From JBBRZF01 sp038236965 (GTDB lineage Bacteria; Acidobacteriota; Terriglobia; Terriglobales; Acidobacteriaceae), in the NCBI GenBank assembly GCA_038236965.1, contig JBBRZF010000009.1:1-39080 (forward strand): a DNA stretch of 39,080 nt. The letters are read 5' to 3'. The first letter of the stretch is position 1, and every line of letters starts with the position of its first letter. Below the pieces are notes generated by a model, which saw nothing but the letters and a program-made list of their open reading frames with translations, was not told the origin of the DNA and searched no databases. Below are positions 18,974-27,563 of the stretch, in pieces. The position numbers and the translations under genes were made by a program.

Positions 18974-18993
18974 GACCCCGGCGTACCGGGGTC
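18974..18993. repeat. GC-rich palindrome between accB and accC
   Basis: A perfect 8-bp stem, GACCCCGG-CGTA-CCGGGGTC, lies in the accB-accC gap. No T tract follows on either strand, so it is not a standard terminator. It could stabilise or process the accB message, or be a dispersed palindrome. Confidence 0.65.
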
Positions 18994-19013
18994 CCCGACA
19001 TTTAGACGCCGCC

Positions 19014-19484
19014 TTAGCGGGTCCGGATGGCAAACAACGGTTGCCCGTATTCGACAGGCTGACCGTTTGCGACAAGCATTTTCACGATCTCGCCAGCGGC
19101 ATCGGACTCGATCTCGTTCATCAGCTTCATGGCTTCGACGATACAGAGGATCTGTCCCTGGGCGACGGTGTCGCCGATCTTGATAAAGGGCGGCGAGCCA
19201 GGCGATGGCGCTTCGTAATAAGTTCCGACGATGGGAGACTTCACGATGTGAAGGCTCTCCTCTTCGGCGGGCGCGGCAACAGGCGCGGGAACGGCAGGTG
19301 CAGCGTGGGCTGGAGCCATGTGCTGCACCGGCGCCCCGACATGCATGACAGGCGCGGCAGGAACGTACTGAACCTGCTGGGCGCGCTTGATGTGGACTTT
19401 GACATCGCCACGTTCCAGTTCGAACTCGGCAACATCCTTCTCGATCAGAAATTCTATGAGTTCCTTCAATTCCTTTTGATTCAT
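19014..19484 (-). CDS. accB: Acetyl-CoA carboxylase biotin carboxyl carrier protein
   Basis: This 156-residue carrier subunit has an N-terminal helical part (MNQKELKELIEFLIEKDVAE) typical of AccB. A Pro/Ala-rich flexible linker spans about 40-75. The C-terminal biotinyl domain (77-156) carries the biotin-accepting lysine K120 in EAMKLMNEI. The BCCP thumb-like segment is present (SPIVGTYYEAPSPGSPPFIK). It shuttles carboxybiotin between AccC and the carboxyltransferase. It lies downstream of the aminopeptidase gene and upstream of accC, a common order in acidobacteria and other phyla. Confidence 0.96.
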   Translation of the reverse strand: MNQKELKELIEFLIEKDVAEFELERGDVKVHIKRAQQVQYVPAAPVMHVGAPVQHMAPAHAAPAVPAPVAAPAEEESLHIVKSPIVGTYYEAPSPGSPPFIKIGDTVAQGQILCIVEAMKLMNEIESDAAGEIVKMLVANGQPVEYGQPLFAIRTR

Positions 19485-19593
19485 CGTCTCAATGGGCAGA
19501 CCGTCAATTATGCGGTCGCAATCTCGGACACCCGCATGAAGTCGCGGGCCGGGTTACGTTGATCCCGGCGGCACTTCGCCGCCGAGGGAAGAA

Positions 19594-20670
19594 TCAGAGC
19601 TCGAACCATTCCTTACTCGCGGGCGTTAAAGCCTCGCACCCGCTCTCGGTCACCGCCACCATGTCCTCTATACGGACACCGCCGCGGCCCGGCAGATACA
19701 CCCCCGGTTCGATGGTGATAACCATGCCGGGCTGCAACTGTTGCCTTTGTGCCCGGGCGACGCGCGGCGCTTCATGTATCTCCAAACCGACGCCGTGGCC
19801 CGTGGAGTGGGTGAAATACTTGTCCAGTTTCGCCTTGCGCAACACGCTGCGCGCGGCCGCATCCACCTGGTGCAATTCCACTCCCGGAGCGACGACAGCA
19901 ATGGCCGCCATCTGCGCTTCGAGGACCGCATGATACAAATCGCGGTCCGCTTTCGCCCCACGACCCACGTGCACGGTGCGGGTCATGTCCGAGCAATAAC
20001 CGTGCAGTATAACACCGAAGTCTAAGACGACGAAGCCTTTAGCTGGAATGAGCTGGGCGGTGGCAACGCCGTGAGGCAGGGCCGAACGGGCGCCCGAAGC
20101 GACGATGGTCTCAAACGACATCCCCGTGGCGCCATGTTCGCGCGCCGCAAACTCTATCTCTGCAGCCACGCGGAGTTCCGTAACTCCCGGACGTATCGCC
20201 TTCAGCACCGCCTTCAGGGGCGCAGCGCCGGCAATAACAGCCTGCCGGATGAGCGCGAGTTCCTCGGCGTCCTTGATGAGGCGAAGCTGTTCGACGAGTC
20301 CGCTGGTGGCGCGAAGCTTGACGGCTTTTGGCACGGTTTTTCGCACCAGCGCATGCAGCGCGACCGTCGTATGTTCAGCCTCGATGCCCACCGAGGCCTC
20401 TCCCATGGCCGCCAGCGCTTTCATCCCGCTGGCTAGAGCAGAGCCCTTGGCGATGACGATGCGTGCGCCCTCAACCTGCTGTTTCCCCTGCTCCGTGTAG
20501 CGCCCGTCGGTGAAGAACAGGTTGCGTCTCGCGGAAACGACCAGGACTGCGGCCGACCCGGTGAATCCACACAGGTAGCGCACGTTGGGCGGATGGGTAA
20601 CAAGGATGGCGTCGAGACGATTTTTCTCCAACAACTGTCGAAGACGGCGTTGGCGACCAGCGTAGTCCAT
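19594..20670 (-). CDS. Xaa-Pro aminopeptidase/dipeptidase (M24B metallopeptidase)
   Basis: The 358-residue cytoplasmic peptidase removes N-terminal residues next to proline. A creatinase-like N-terminal domain (about 1-130) precedes the pita-bread catalytic domain. The five metal ligands are D217 (VVLDFG), D228 (CSDMTR), H292 (STGHGVGLE), E321 (TIEPG) and E335 (RIEDM). The second histidine region, LPHGVA, is also present. Length and layout fit PepQ/YqhT-type enzymes. The start codon at 20670 has little Shine-Dalgarno signal. In many bacteria this gene precedes efp and accBC. Here efp is missing and accB follows directly after 109 bases. Confidence 0.93.
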   Translation of the reverse strand: MDYAGRQRRLRQLLEKNRLDAILVTHPPNVRYLCGFTGSAAVLVVSARRNLFFTDGRYTEQGKQQVEGARIVIAKGSALASGMKALAAMGEASVGIEAEHTTVALHALVRKTVPKAVKLRATSGLVEQLRLIKDAEELALIRQAVIAGAAPLKAVLKAIRPGVTELRVAAEIEFAAREHGATGMSFETIVASGARSALPHGVATAQLIPAKGFVVLDFGVILHGYCSDMTRTVHVGRGAKADRDLYHAVLEAQMAAIAVVAPGVELHQVDAAARSVLRKAKLDKYFTHSTGHGVGLEIHEAPRVARAQRQQLQPGMVITIEPGVYLPGRGGVRIEDMVAVTESGCEALTPASKEWFEL

Positions 20671-20802
20671 CCAAGGATTGTAACCAACCCGTGTCCATGA
20701 AAAGAAGTTCCAGCCAGGATCACAAGCGCCGTGCTCGCTTTGGACAGCGGGTGCGTTTATGCGTCACAGACGAAGCGTTGGGCGAGTGGAATAATCCGCC
20801 GT

Positions 20803-21564
20803 ATGAGACACGTACTGGTGGTGATGGTGGTGTTGTTAGTGGCAGCCCCGCTGTTGGCGCAGCAACCAGCAGCGGACGTGATCGACAAGATCAATCGTGA
20901 AGCCGGACTGGAAATGAAATTCCGCACACCTGCGGCGGAGTACGCGAGCCTCGCATTGAAGCCGGTCGGCGTCAGCGAAGTCGCGGGACATAAAGCGGTG
21001 CGCTATTCACTTTCAGCCAATGGCCTCACAGCGACGGAAACGTATTCGCTGATGACCTGGGACCTCGGCGAGAAAGAGCCCACGGTGTTCCTGAAGGGAT
21101 TGAAGGCCGACGCTAAAGGCGCGTTGCGCTGCGGCGCCGAAGAGTGCTCTGGCGGAAGCGCAGGCGCGGAAGTAGTGATCGCCTTGACCGGAATGTCAGG
21201 TCAGCCACGGCGCTTCGTCTTGAGTGATTCCAAAAAAGCCGTCGCCATGGGCGAGGTCGTTCCCTTCCCTGCGACAAGTACCGATGGCGGATGTTCCATC
21301 GAAGCCGTGCTTCTTTCGCGCAATGCCGAAGGCGTGCTCATCCTGGCCAAGGGATTCGAGCCGAATGAAAAACTCGACCTCGCAACCATAGCCTTCGGCG
21401 AACTTTCCAAGACAGACGGACAGGCCGAAGCGAATGGAACCTACATGTCCATGTTACTTCCCTACGTGGAAGGCCACGCCGAAGGAACTACGACAATGAG
21501 TTTGACGGGGATGAAGTGCCGTCCCACCACAACCTTCCGCTGGGGCGCGTATAAGGAAGAGTAG
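20803..21564 (+). CDS. Secreted protein of unknown function
   Basis: The 253-residue protein has an N-terminal signal peptide (MRHVLVVMVVLLVAAPLLAQQ); the upstream in-frame extension to 20731 would mask it. The mature chain is a mix of short strands and loops with two conserved-looking cysteine sites: RCGAEECSGG near residue 113, and single cysteines in GGCSIEAV and GMKCRP. These could form disulphides in the periplasm. Repeated phrases (VVIALTGMSGQPRRFVLSD, TMSLTGMKCRPTTTFRWGAY) suggest two related beta units. No family is recognised. It stands alone in the plus orientation between pepP/accBC and pilQ, ends at a heptamer array and has its own terminator. Confidence 0.7.
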   Translation: MRHVLVVMVVLLVAAPLLAQQPAADVIDKINREAGLEMKFRTPAAEYASLALKPVGVSEVAGHKAVRYSLSANGLTATETYSLMTWDLGEKEPTVFLKGLKADAKGALRCGAEECSGGSAGAEVVIALTGMSGQPRRFVLSDSKKAVAMGEVVPFPATSTDGGCSIEAVLLSRNAEGVLILAKGFEPNEKLDLATIAFGELSKTDGQAEANGTYMSMLLPYVEGHAEGTTTMSLTGMKCRPTTTFRWGAYKEE

Positions 21565-21595
21565 TGAGTAGTGAGTAGTGAGTCGTGAGTAGTAT
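21561..21595. repeat. GTAGTGA heptamer array overlapping a stop codon
   Basis: Five consecutive 7-bp units occur: GTAGTGA three times, GTCGTGA and GTAGTAT. The first unit contains the stop codon TAG of the preceding gene (21562-21564), so the array starts inside the coding end. Confidence 0.9.
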
Positions 21596-21602
21596 AAATG
21601 TG

Positions 21603-21640
21603 ATGGCGATGAACCTCAGGGTGCGTCGCCATTCTTTTTG
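21603..21640 (+). terminator. Intrinsic terminator of the secreted-protein gene
   Basis: The stem ATGGCGA/TCGCCAT (21603-21609 with 21626-21632) with a 16-base loop is followed by TCTTTTTG. It lies 38 bases after the stop codon at 21564. Confidence 0.75.
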
Positions 21641-21654
21641 TTACAGGATCTTCT

Positions 21655-21702
21655 GTTCTCCCGTTCGCGGGCTCTCCGGTTCTCCTGTTCTTAGGCTCTC
21701 CG
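21655..21702. repeat. 24-bp direct tandem repeat, two copies
   Basis: Copies at 21655-21678 and 21679-21702 both have the frame GTTCTCC-x-GTTC-xxxx-GCTCTCCG. They differ at the single middle base and at three of the four bases before GCTCTCCG. They lie between the two convergent terminators. Confidence 0.75.
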
Positions 21703-21726
21703 GTTTCCCCACTTCAAGTGAGCTGC

Positions 21727-21758
21727 AAGAGAAAACCGGGTCTCTTTCGAGACCCGGT
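21727..21758 (-). terminator. Intrinsic terminator of pilQ
   Basis: On the minus strand ACCGGGTCTC-GAAA-GAGACCCGGT (21735-21758) is a perfect 10-bp stem with a GAAA tetraloop, followed by TTTCTCTTG. It lies 47 bases after the pilQ stop and ends the pil operon. Confidence 0.9.
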
Positions 21759-21805
21759 CAAGGAGAACGAACAACATGCTGTTAGTTGCAGGGGCCCAAC
21801 ACTGG

Positions 21806-24457
21806 TTAGGTCTGTATGATCTTCGGACTCAGGAAGAAGATGAGTTCCTGGGTCGAAGTGGAGACCGTATGGCGTTTGAACAAGTTGCCGAGGATGGGCA
21901 GATCGCCGAGCAAGGGGACCTGTTGGGTTGCGACCGAGTTCTGCGTCTGGATGACTCCACCGATGACCACGGTACCACCGTCGCTCACAAGCACCTGCGT
22001 GGTGGCCTGCTGCGTGATGAGCGTTGGGTTACCGTTGACGGTACGGCTGAAGTCGGCGTTGGTGTTTTCCACATCCACGGCGAGGAAGATGGTTCCCTCG
22101 GCGGTGATCTGCGGAGTGACCGTGAGGCGCAGGAACGCGTCAACATAACTTACGGTTGGCGGGCCGCCCAACTGAGCCTGGGTGACAACCGGGATACGGA
22201 GGCCCTGGCGAACGTTGGCGGCAACGTTGTTCTGGGTGACCACGCGCGGACGCGAAAGTATCTTCAGCAAGCCGCGTGACTCAGCCATGGTGAGGACCGT
22301 GTCCAGGCGATAGGTCGCGCCCATGGTGGCAAGACTCAGACCGCTGGTGGCTGACGGCACAGCGAAGTTCGAGAACAACGGAATGGCCGACTGCGCCACA
22401 GTGCCGGACGAACCGGACACCGGGTTCGTCAGGAAGTACGGAGGCGGAGTAGTATACCCAGCTGTTAATGGGCTGATACCTGCGGCACTGGCGCCGCCCA
22501 CAGCCGTATGACTGTTGCCCCAGCCGAAGCCCATCTGCACGCCGATATCGCGGGCGAAGTTACGGGTAGCGGCTACGACGCGAGCCTCGATCTCGACCTC
22601 TTGCGTCTTGCGATCGAGCTGCGACAGCAGACGGTCCACTTCCGGGATCACGGAAGGGATGTCTTGAATGATAAGTGCGTTGGTGCGCTCGTCGGCGATC
22701 ACGTCTCCACGCTGCGACAGGAAGCGCTTCACGGTGGGCATTACGTCCTTCGCATGAGCGTAGCTGAGGAATCGTGTGACGGTCTGTTTATCGACGGCCA
22801 GAGCCTGTGCTTCCGCCTGGGCGCGACGTCCATCGGCTTCGGCGCGCAGGGTGGAGATGGAGGCGATGCGTAACACGTTGCCCTGCAATTGGCGGTCGAG
22901 GCTGTTATTGGCCAGCACGATCTCCAATGCCTGGTCCCACGGCACGTCGTCCAGTACCAGCGTCAGGTTGCCCTTCACGTTGGGATCCAGCACGATGTTC
23001 AATCCGCTGATGTCGTGGATGAGCCGGAAGAAATCCTTCAGGTCCACATCCTTCAGGTTCACCGAAATGGGTTCGCCCGTGTAGCGGTGCTGGGTGGATT
23101 GCGGACTGTTAAGAGCGGCAGCGTTGGCCTGTTGCTGTTCGAGGGCCATGTTGATGGCAGGCGTACGCAGCGAAGCATTGGGCGCGGGCGGCGCCGGAGT
23201 GTTCGCCGGGAGCGCCGGAATATTTTGCGGAGGCTTTGCGGCCGCCATGGTGTTGGCGGCTTCGGCTGCGCGGGCTGCAGGCTCGACCGGCTTGTTTTCC
23301 GCTACCGCCGGCTTCGCCTTGAAGGTCGGCTCGACGAAGACGAAGTCCGAAGGCTTCGCAACGGGTTTGGCTTCGGCAGGAACCGGAGTGGAGGAAGGCT
23401 GGGCCGACGCAACTATCACGGGCTCAGACGCAGAAGGCTTGGGAATAACAATTTTTACCGGTGCAGGAACAGGCTTCGTCTCCGCAACCACGATCGGCGC
23501 GGACGCAGCAGGTTTCGGTGTGATGGTCGGAGTTGTACTCACCGGCGCGGCAGCAGCGACGGCGACTCCATTGCGTATCTGCAGCGTGATCTTTCCGCGA
23601 GACTGTACCACTTCGTAGTCGTGCGCGTTGGCAAGATCGATGACGATGCGGGTGACCGGTGGCTCCGCCTGGTAGCGAGCGACGCGGATGCCCTTGATCT
23701 CCGTCGAATTCACAAAGATGTTTTTGGTGCGCGCCGCCGGGATTGCGTTGGCAACGTCGAGCACGATGCGGTCGGGACCCGTCAGTACCATCGACTTCGC
23801 TTCCGAAGGTCCGGTGATCTCGACGTTCATGCCGTTTTGTCCGCGAACCAGCGAGACGTTGCTCACCGTGATGGGCGCTTCCGAGCGCGAACCACGAGCG
23901 GCTTCCTCTACTACGGGTTTGGCAACCGGCTTGGCGACCATCGGCTTTTCAGTCATGGCTGCGACTGGCTTCGCGACCACGGGCGCAGGCTTCTCAGCAA
24001 CTGCTTTTTCGGAAACCACTGGCTTATCGACAGGCCTGCTGGATGCTGAGGCCGTGCTGGGTTCGGCGACTGCTCCCTTCACATGGATATCGACTGCGCC
24101 TTTCACGTCCGCTATCTGGAGCTGTGCACCCGGCGCAAGCGTCAACTCGATGCGAGTGACCTCGGCCCCGGTGGCGCCTTTATAGGCGAGCACGCGATAA
24201 GACTTTACGCCCGGAAGTGAAAGCGAGCGCTGCTGGTCCTTGAAGGTTCCGGCGTTCACTCCAGCCAAATCGACAAGCAAGAGTTCGCCCGACGGACGAT
24301 ATTCGTTGTGCGTGAATGCGCCGTTGGCCTGGAGCGTCACGGTGGTGGTGTTCCCGTTGGCGGTCACACCGACGTTGGTGAGCTGCGACACGGCGGCTGC
24401 TGCCACTCCGACCAGGAGTAGCGGCAGGAACATACCCAGCATTTTCTTAAAACTCAT
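21806..24457 (-). CDS. pilQ: Type IV pilus secretin PilQ
   Basis: PilQ forms the outer-membrane channel for the type IV pilus. The second of two adjacent ATGs (24457) is best placed after the GAGGAG site. It gives 883 residues with signal sequence MSFKKMLGMFLPLLLVGVAAAA. Two AMIN peptidoglycan-binding domains occupy about 25-125 and 195-295. A long Pro/Ala/Lys-rich linker (about 300-450) follows. The N0/STN-like domain includes LKDVDLKDFFRLIHDISGLN, and the N1 domain VDKQTVTRFLSYAHAKD. The secretin barrel covers roughly 610-880, with the conserved VPLLGDLPILGNLFK and TQELIFFLSPKI end. It is the last gene of pilMNOPQ. The 254-base gap before it is longer than the others, so an internal promoter is possible, though none is clear. 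Confidence 0.95.
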   Translation of the reverse strand: MSFKKMLGMFLPLLLVGVAAAAVSQLTNVGVTANGNTTTVTLQANGAFTHNEYRPSGELLLVDLAGVNAGTFKDQQRSLSLPGVKSYRVLAYKGATGAEVTRIELTLAPGAQLQIADVKGAVDIHVKGAVAEPSTASASSRPVDKPVVSEKAVAEKPAPVVAKPVAAMTEKPMVAKPVAKPVVEEAARGSRSEAPITVSNVSLVRGQNGMNVEITGPSEAKSMVLTGPDRIVLDVANAIPAARTKNIFVNSTEIKGIRVARYQAEPPVTRIVIDLANAHDYEVVQSRGKITLQIRNGVAVAAAAPVSTTPTITPKPAASAPIVVAETKPVPAPVKIVIPKPSASEPVIVASAQPSSTPVPAEAKPVAKPSDFVFVEPTFKAKPAVAENKPVEPAARAAEAANTMAAAKPPQNIPALPANTPAPPAPNASLRTPAINMALEQQQANAAALNSPQSTQHRYTGEPISVNLKDVDLKDFFRLIHDISGLNIVLDPNVKGNLTLVLDDVPWDQALEIVLANNSLDRQLQGNVLRIASISTLRAEADGRRAQAEAQALAVDKQTVTRFLSYAHAKDVMPTVKRFLSQRGDVIADERTNALIIQDIPSVIPEVDRLLSQLDRKTQEVEIEARVVAATRNFARDIGVQMGFGWGNSHTAVGGASAAGISPLTAGYTTPPPYFLTNPVSGSSGTVAQSAIPLFSNFAVPSATSGLSLATMGATYRLDTVLTMAESRGLLKILSRPRVVTQNNVAANVRQGLRIPVVTQAQLGGPPTVSYVDAFLRLTVTPQITAEGTIFLAVDVENTNADFSRTVNGNPTLITQQATTQVLVSDGGTVVIGGVIQTQNSVATQQVPLLGDLPILGNLFKRHTVSTSTQELIFFLSPKIIQT

Positions 24458-24711
24458 CATTGTTCTCCTCACGCACAGAACGAGGGCTCCATTGCGTGTC
24501 CGGACGGCAAACGCGTTGTGAAGCACACATCGCGCCAGGCGCGTCCTGAAGAATTCACTTACGGTTTCCGCTAAGGTACCTACCTGCGGATTCCGTTTAC
24601 TTCCCTGGGTTCGGGCCAAATGACAAATACTTTTTACGATTACCGGTACTGGGCCTTGACGGTTCAGGGACCAAGACCATAATGCCTTTAATACGGCGAG
24701 CCGCAAACGTC

Positions 24712-25275
24712 TTAGACCGCCGGCACTGTTAACTTACGAACTACCTCTCTGGACGACGACTTTCCCAGGCGGTCCAGCGTTGTCTCCCTGAAGACGATGG
24801 AATCGAGCGTGATCTTCAGGACGTAGCCGTTGAAAACGGGATCGTTTTCTCGCAGGGAATAAGTCTTTCTCTGCGCGTTCTCCACCACGGCGATCATGCC
24901 ATGCTGGTATTTCACGACGCCCCTTAGCAGGACTTCGCCGGGGACAAGACATTTCTTGCCCGTCGGACAAGGGCTTGAAGTTACACGATTCTGTACCGGG
25001 CTCACGAAAGGATCGCGTCGTGTCCCGGAGGACGCCGAAGCCTTCACTTTTTCGTTCTCCGGTTCGTCAGCAGACTTGCCCGACTGTTTCTTCGCCGTTG
25101 GCTTCGCCTTTTTACTCGCTTCGGTTGTCTTCCCAGGAGCAGCCGATTTTGCCGGAGCGGCAACGGGCGCCGACGGTTTCACGGCAGCAGGAGTCTTGGC
25201 CGGCGTGGTCTGCGCGAGTGCGGCAGATGCCGCCAGTGCCAGGATCAGGATGCTCGCTCTTGTTCTCATACTCAT
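24712..25275 (-). CDS. pilP: Type IV pilus assembly protein PilP
   Basis: This 187-residue exported protein links the inner-membrane PilNO complex to the secretin. A signal sequence (MRTRASILILALAASAALAQ) is followed by an Ala/Lys/Pro-rich linker (about 22-85). A C-terminal beta domain contains RRDPFVSPVQNR, LRGVVKYQHGMIAVVENA, TYSLRENDPVFNGYVLKIT and IVFRET, matching the PilP/GspC-like homology region. It lacks a lipobox cysteine after the signal, unlike proteobacterial PilP, which is a lipoprotein. Starts at 25275 (MSM) or 25269 are possible; AAGGGG favours the second ATG slightly. It starts 6 bases after pilO, so it is tightly coupled. Confidence 0.87.
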   Translation of the reverse strand: MSMRTRASILILALAASAALAQTTPAKTPAAVKPSAPVAAPAKSAAPGKTTEASKKAKPTAKKQSGKSADEPENEKVKASASSGTRRDPFVSPVQNRVTSSPCPTGKKCLVPGEVLLRGVVKYQHGMIAVVENAQRKTYSLRENDPVFNGYVLKITLDSIVFRETTLDRLGKSSSREVVRKLTVPAV

Positions 25276-25281
25276 ATCCCC

Positions 25282-25902
25282 TTACTTCTTCGGCGCGGCG
25301 GGCGGAGCCGCAGGCGCATCGTGGCTATAGAACGTCGTGGCTACACAAGTGGCGACAACGCTTTCACTCGGCGCGTACTGGTAAGCCTTCTTCGCCTTGG
25401 CCGCTTGCGGTTTCTGCACGGAAGCCATCCGTACGTCCGAGACGTTGATGATGCGTTCCAGGCTGGAAACTTTTTCAAAGAATTGCAACATCGCGTAATA
25501 CGGACCGTCCACTTCGATTTCGAACGGAACCTCGCTGTAGAATTCGCGTGTGTTCACCGCGCGAGCCGTGTAGCGGCGTATCTCGATACCTGCCGAGCTG
25601 GCCGCGGTCTGCATCAGCTGGATAAAGGTGTCGGCTTCCTTTTCGTCGGGGACGATGTGCTTCTGCAGTTCCAGTTGCTGTTTCAAGCTCTCGATATTGC
25701 GTGCCAGTTCCAGCAGCCTGTTCTGGTAGGGACGCAATTGGTCCACTTCGGCATTCTTTGCCGTCAGCGTTTCCATGTCCCGCTTGTTCGCATCCTCGAT
25801 CGGCTTGTACACCACAAAGAAAAGTGCACAGGTGATCGCGACGGCGAAGCCGGCGATGATCATGAACTGATATCTCCAAGGCAGATCGTTCCACTTACCC
25901 AT
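25282..25902 (-). CDS. pilO: Type IV pilus inner-membrane protein PilO
   Basis: The 206-residue protein has a short cytoplasmic N-terminus (MGKWNDLPWRYQF), one transmembrane helix (about 14-35) and a coiled coil (about 40-90, NKRDMETLTAKNAEVDQLRP). A ferredoxin-like periplasmic domain follows (PFEIEVDGPYYAMLQFFEKV, ERIINVSDVRM). This is the PilO layout. Its C-terminus ends in a Pro/Ala tail. The ATG at 25902 is preferred over the GTG at 25914 because GGGGA is correctly spaced before it. It pairs with PilN to form the alignment complex that connects PilM to PilP/PilQ. Confidence 0.92.
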   Translation of the reverse strand: MGKWNDLPWRYQFMIIAGFAVAITCALFFVVYKPIEDANKRDMETLTAKNAEVDQLRPYQNRLLELARNIESLKQQLELQKHIVPDEKEADTFIQLMQTAASSAGIEIRRYTARAVNTREFYSEVPFEIEVDGPYYAMLQFFEKVSSLERIINVSDVRMASVQKPQAAKAKKAYQYAPSESVVATCVATTFYSHDAPAAPPAAPKK

Positions 25903-25914
25903 ACGAATCCCCAC

Positions 25915-26499
25915 TTATGCTTTCGTCTTTTCACAGATCAGTGTGAAGGCGAAGGCCTGCATGTCTTTCACTACTTCGTCCTGGAAGGTTTCCTTGACTT
26001 CGACGGTCTTGAAATAACCGGAACGCTTCAGGTTCGCCATCAGGTTCGCGACCGCCACCTGGCTGAGGGCAACGCCCTGCAACTGAATGGACCCGCCTTC
26101 GTCCGTCATGCTCTGCAACCAGACAGCATCGGTCGAATTGACGGTGTTGCCGATGGCATTCAGCAATTTCACGGGACCAGCCTGGGCCGACTTCAACTGG
26201 TCGATGACGTCGAATCGCTTTTTGTACTGGTCGGCTTGACGCTGCTTTTCGACGAAGGCGGCTTTCACCTGTGTCAGGCGCTTGCCTTCTTCTTCAGCGG
26301 ACTGGATGTCGGCCTGAATCTTGTCGTGCGTCTTATTCAGTTGGTTGTACCACCAGTAGTTTCCGCCCAGGGTGATGGCCGCTATCACGACCAGCACGAG
26401 GAGGATCGACGGCCCTTCGCCCGGCATGGAGGGCATCGACACGGAGGTGCGTTTGCCCTTCTTCGGCTTCGGTACTCCAAGCAGATTGATCCGGATCAT
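25915..26499 (-). CDS. pilN: Type IV pilus inner-membrane protein PilN
   Basis: The 194-residue protein begins MIRINLLGVPKPKKGKR. The INLL peptide is the segment that docks into PilM in the known PilM-PilN complex. A single transmembrane helix (about 31-50, ILLVLVVIAAITLGGNYWW) leads into a coiled coil (about 55-100) and a periplasmic ferredoxin-like domain. Its ATG overlaps the pilM stop codon in an ATGA arrangement, so translation is coupled and the two proteins are made in balance. Confidence 0.93.
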   Translation of the reverse strand: MIRINLLGVPKPKKGKRTSVSMPSMPGEGPSILLVLVVIAAITLGGNYWWYNQLNKTHDKIQADIQSAEEEGKRLTQVKAAFVEKQRQADQYKKRFDVIDQLKSAQAGPVKLLNAIGNTVNSTDAVWLQSMTDEGGSIQLQGVALSQVAVANLMANLKRSGYFKTVEVKETFQDEVVKDMQAFAFTLICEKTKA

Positions 26500-27551
26500 A
26501 AGGTCTCAAAGCTCCTCAAGGCCAATCCCACGGCGACGGCAAGCTGTCCCGCATTTTGTTGGAGGAATTCGGTTCCCGGCCCTGTGGGAAGCTCGATTTT
26601 CTGGAACGGATTAAGTATGTCGACGGGTAGCGAGAATTCCTGGCGCAGCGCTTCGATCAATCCCGGCACCTGCGACGAGCCGCCTGCCATGTAAATGCGT
26701 TCGATATGTTCTCCGGGCGCCGTGGCCCGGAAGAAGTCAAACGTCTTCTGTATCTCCAGAACGATGATCTCGGTGACCTGCTGCAGGATGGGCAGCTTGG
26801 CGTCTTCACTCACCGTGCCAACCTTCTGACCCAGCTTCAGCGCCTCGGCATCCTCAAAGCTCAAGTCGAGTTCCTTCTGCAGACTGTCCGTGTACTGGTG
26901 CCCGCCAATGCTGACGTCTCGCGTGAACAATGGAGTTGTGCCCTTCACGATGTTGATGTTCATCACGCTGGCGCCCAGATTCAGAAGGGCTACGGTCGAA
27001 CCCGCCGTGGGCTCGTAATTGTATTCGTAGCAGTTCTGCAGGGCGAAGGCGTCGATGTCAACTATCGCAGGAGATTTGCCTGCGAGCGACAGTACGTTGG
27101 TGTAGTTCAGTATCTTGTCCTTTTTCACGGCGACTAGTAACACGTCCATCTGCGGACCATCGAGGTCCTCGGAAAGGATCTGGTAATCGATGTTCACGTC
27201 GGCGATGTCGAAGGGGATGTATTGCGCCGCCTCGGTCAGGATCTGCTGTGCCAGTTCCTGGTCGCTCATCGTCGGCATCTTCACCGGCTTCACGATCACC
27301 GAGTGCCCGCTGACGGAAGTGGCAACCGCTCTGCCCTTGATGTTGTTGTCCGCGAAGATCTTGGTGATCGCCGTCGCTACGCTGCCGCTATCGACGATCA
27401 TGGAATCAACCACGATGTCGGAGGCCAGCGGTTCTAGACCGATGTGCGTCACTTCGATACCATTGCGTGTTTTCTTCAGTTCGACAGCCTTGATGCTGGA
27501 AGACCCAATATCAAGACCAACGATCGATTTTGCTGCACCCAATCCAAACAT
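26496..27551 (-). CDS. pilM: Type IV pilus actin-like ATPase PilM
   Basis: This 351-residue cytoplasmic protein belongs to the FtsA/actin-like fold. The N-terminal phosphate-1 loop is SIVGLDIGSSSIKAVELKK. The 1C insertion region and adenosine-site motif IYMAGGSSQVPGLIEALRQ are intact. The sequence LLNLGASVMNINIVKG is the phosphate-2 region. PilM binds the INLL tail of PilN and connects the pilus motor to the inner-membrane complex. It follows the HTH gene by 12 bases. Confidence 0.95.
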   Translation of the reverse strand: MFGLGAAKSIVGLDIGSSSIKAVELKKTRNGIEVTHIGLEPLASDIVVDSMIVDSGSVATAITKIFADNNIKGRAVATSVSGHSVIVKPVKMPTMSDQELAQQILTEAAQYIPFDIADVNIDYQILSEDLDGPQMDVLLVAVKKDKILNYTNVLSLAGKSPAIVDIDAFALQNCYEYNYEPTAGSTVALLNLGASVMNINIVKGTTPLFTRDVSIGGHQYTDSLQKELDLSFEDAEALKLGQKVGTVSEDAKLPILQQVTEIIVLEIQKTFDFFRATAPGEHIERIYMAGGSSQVPGLIEALRQEFSLPVDILNPFQKIELPTGPGTEFLQQNAGQLAVAVGLALRSFETL

Positions 27552-27563
27552 GGCACCCTGCCT

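Noticed and set aside
18974..18993. accB-accC palindrome as an intrinsic terminator
   Set aside because: No U tract follows on either strand.
22889..24049. 386-codon plus-strand open frame opposite pilQ
   Set aside because: An Arg/Gly/Asp-rich shadow of the Ala/Pro/Val-rich pilQ linker, with no motif.
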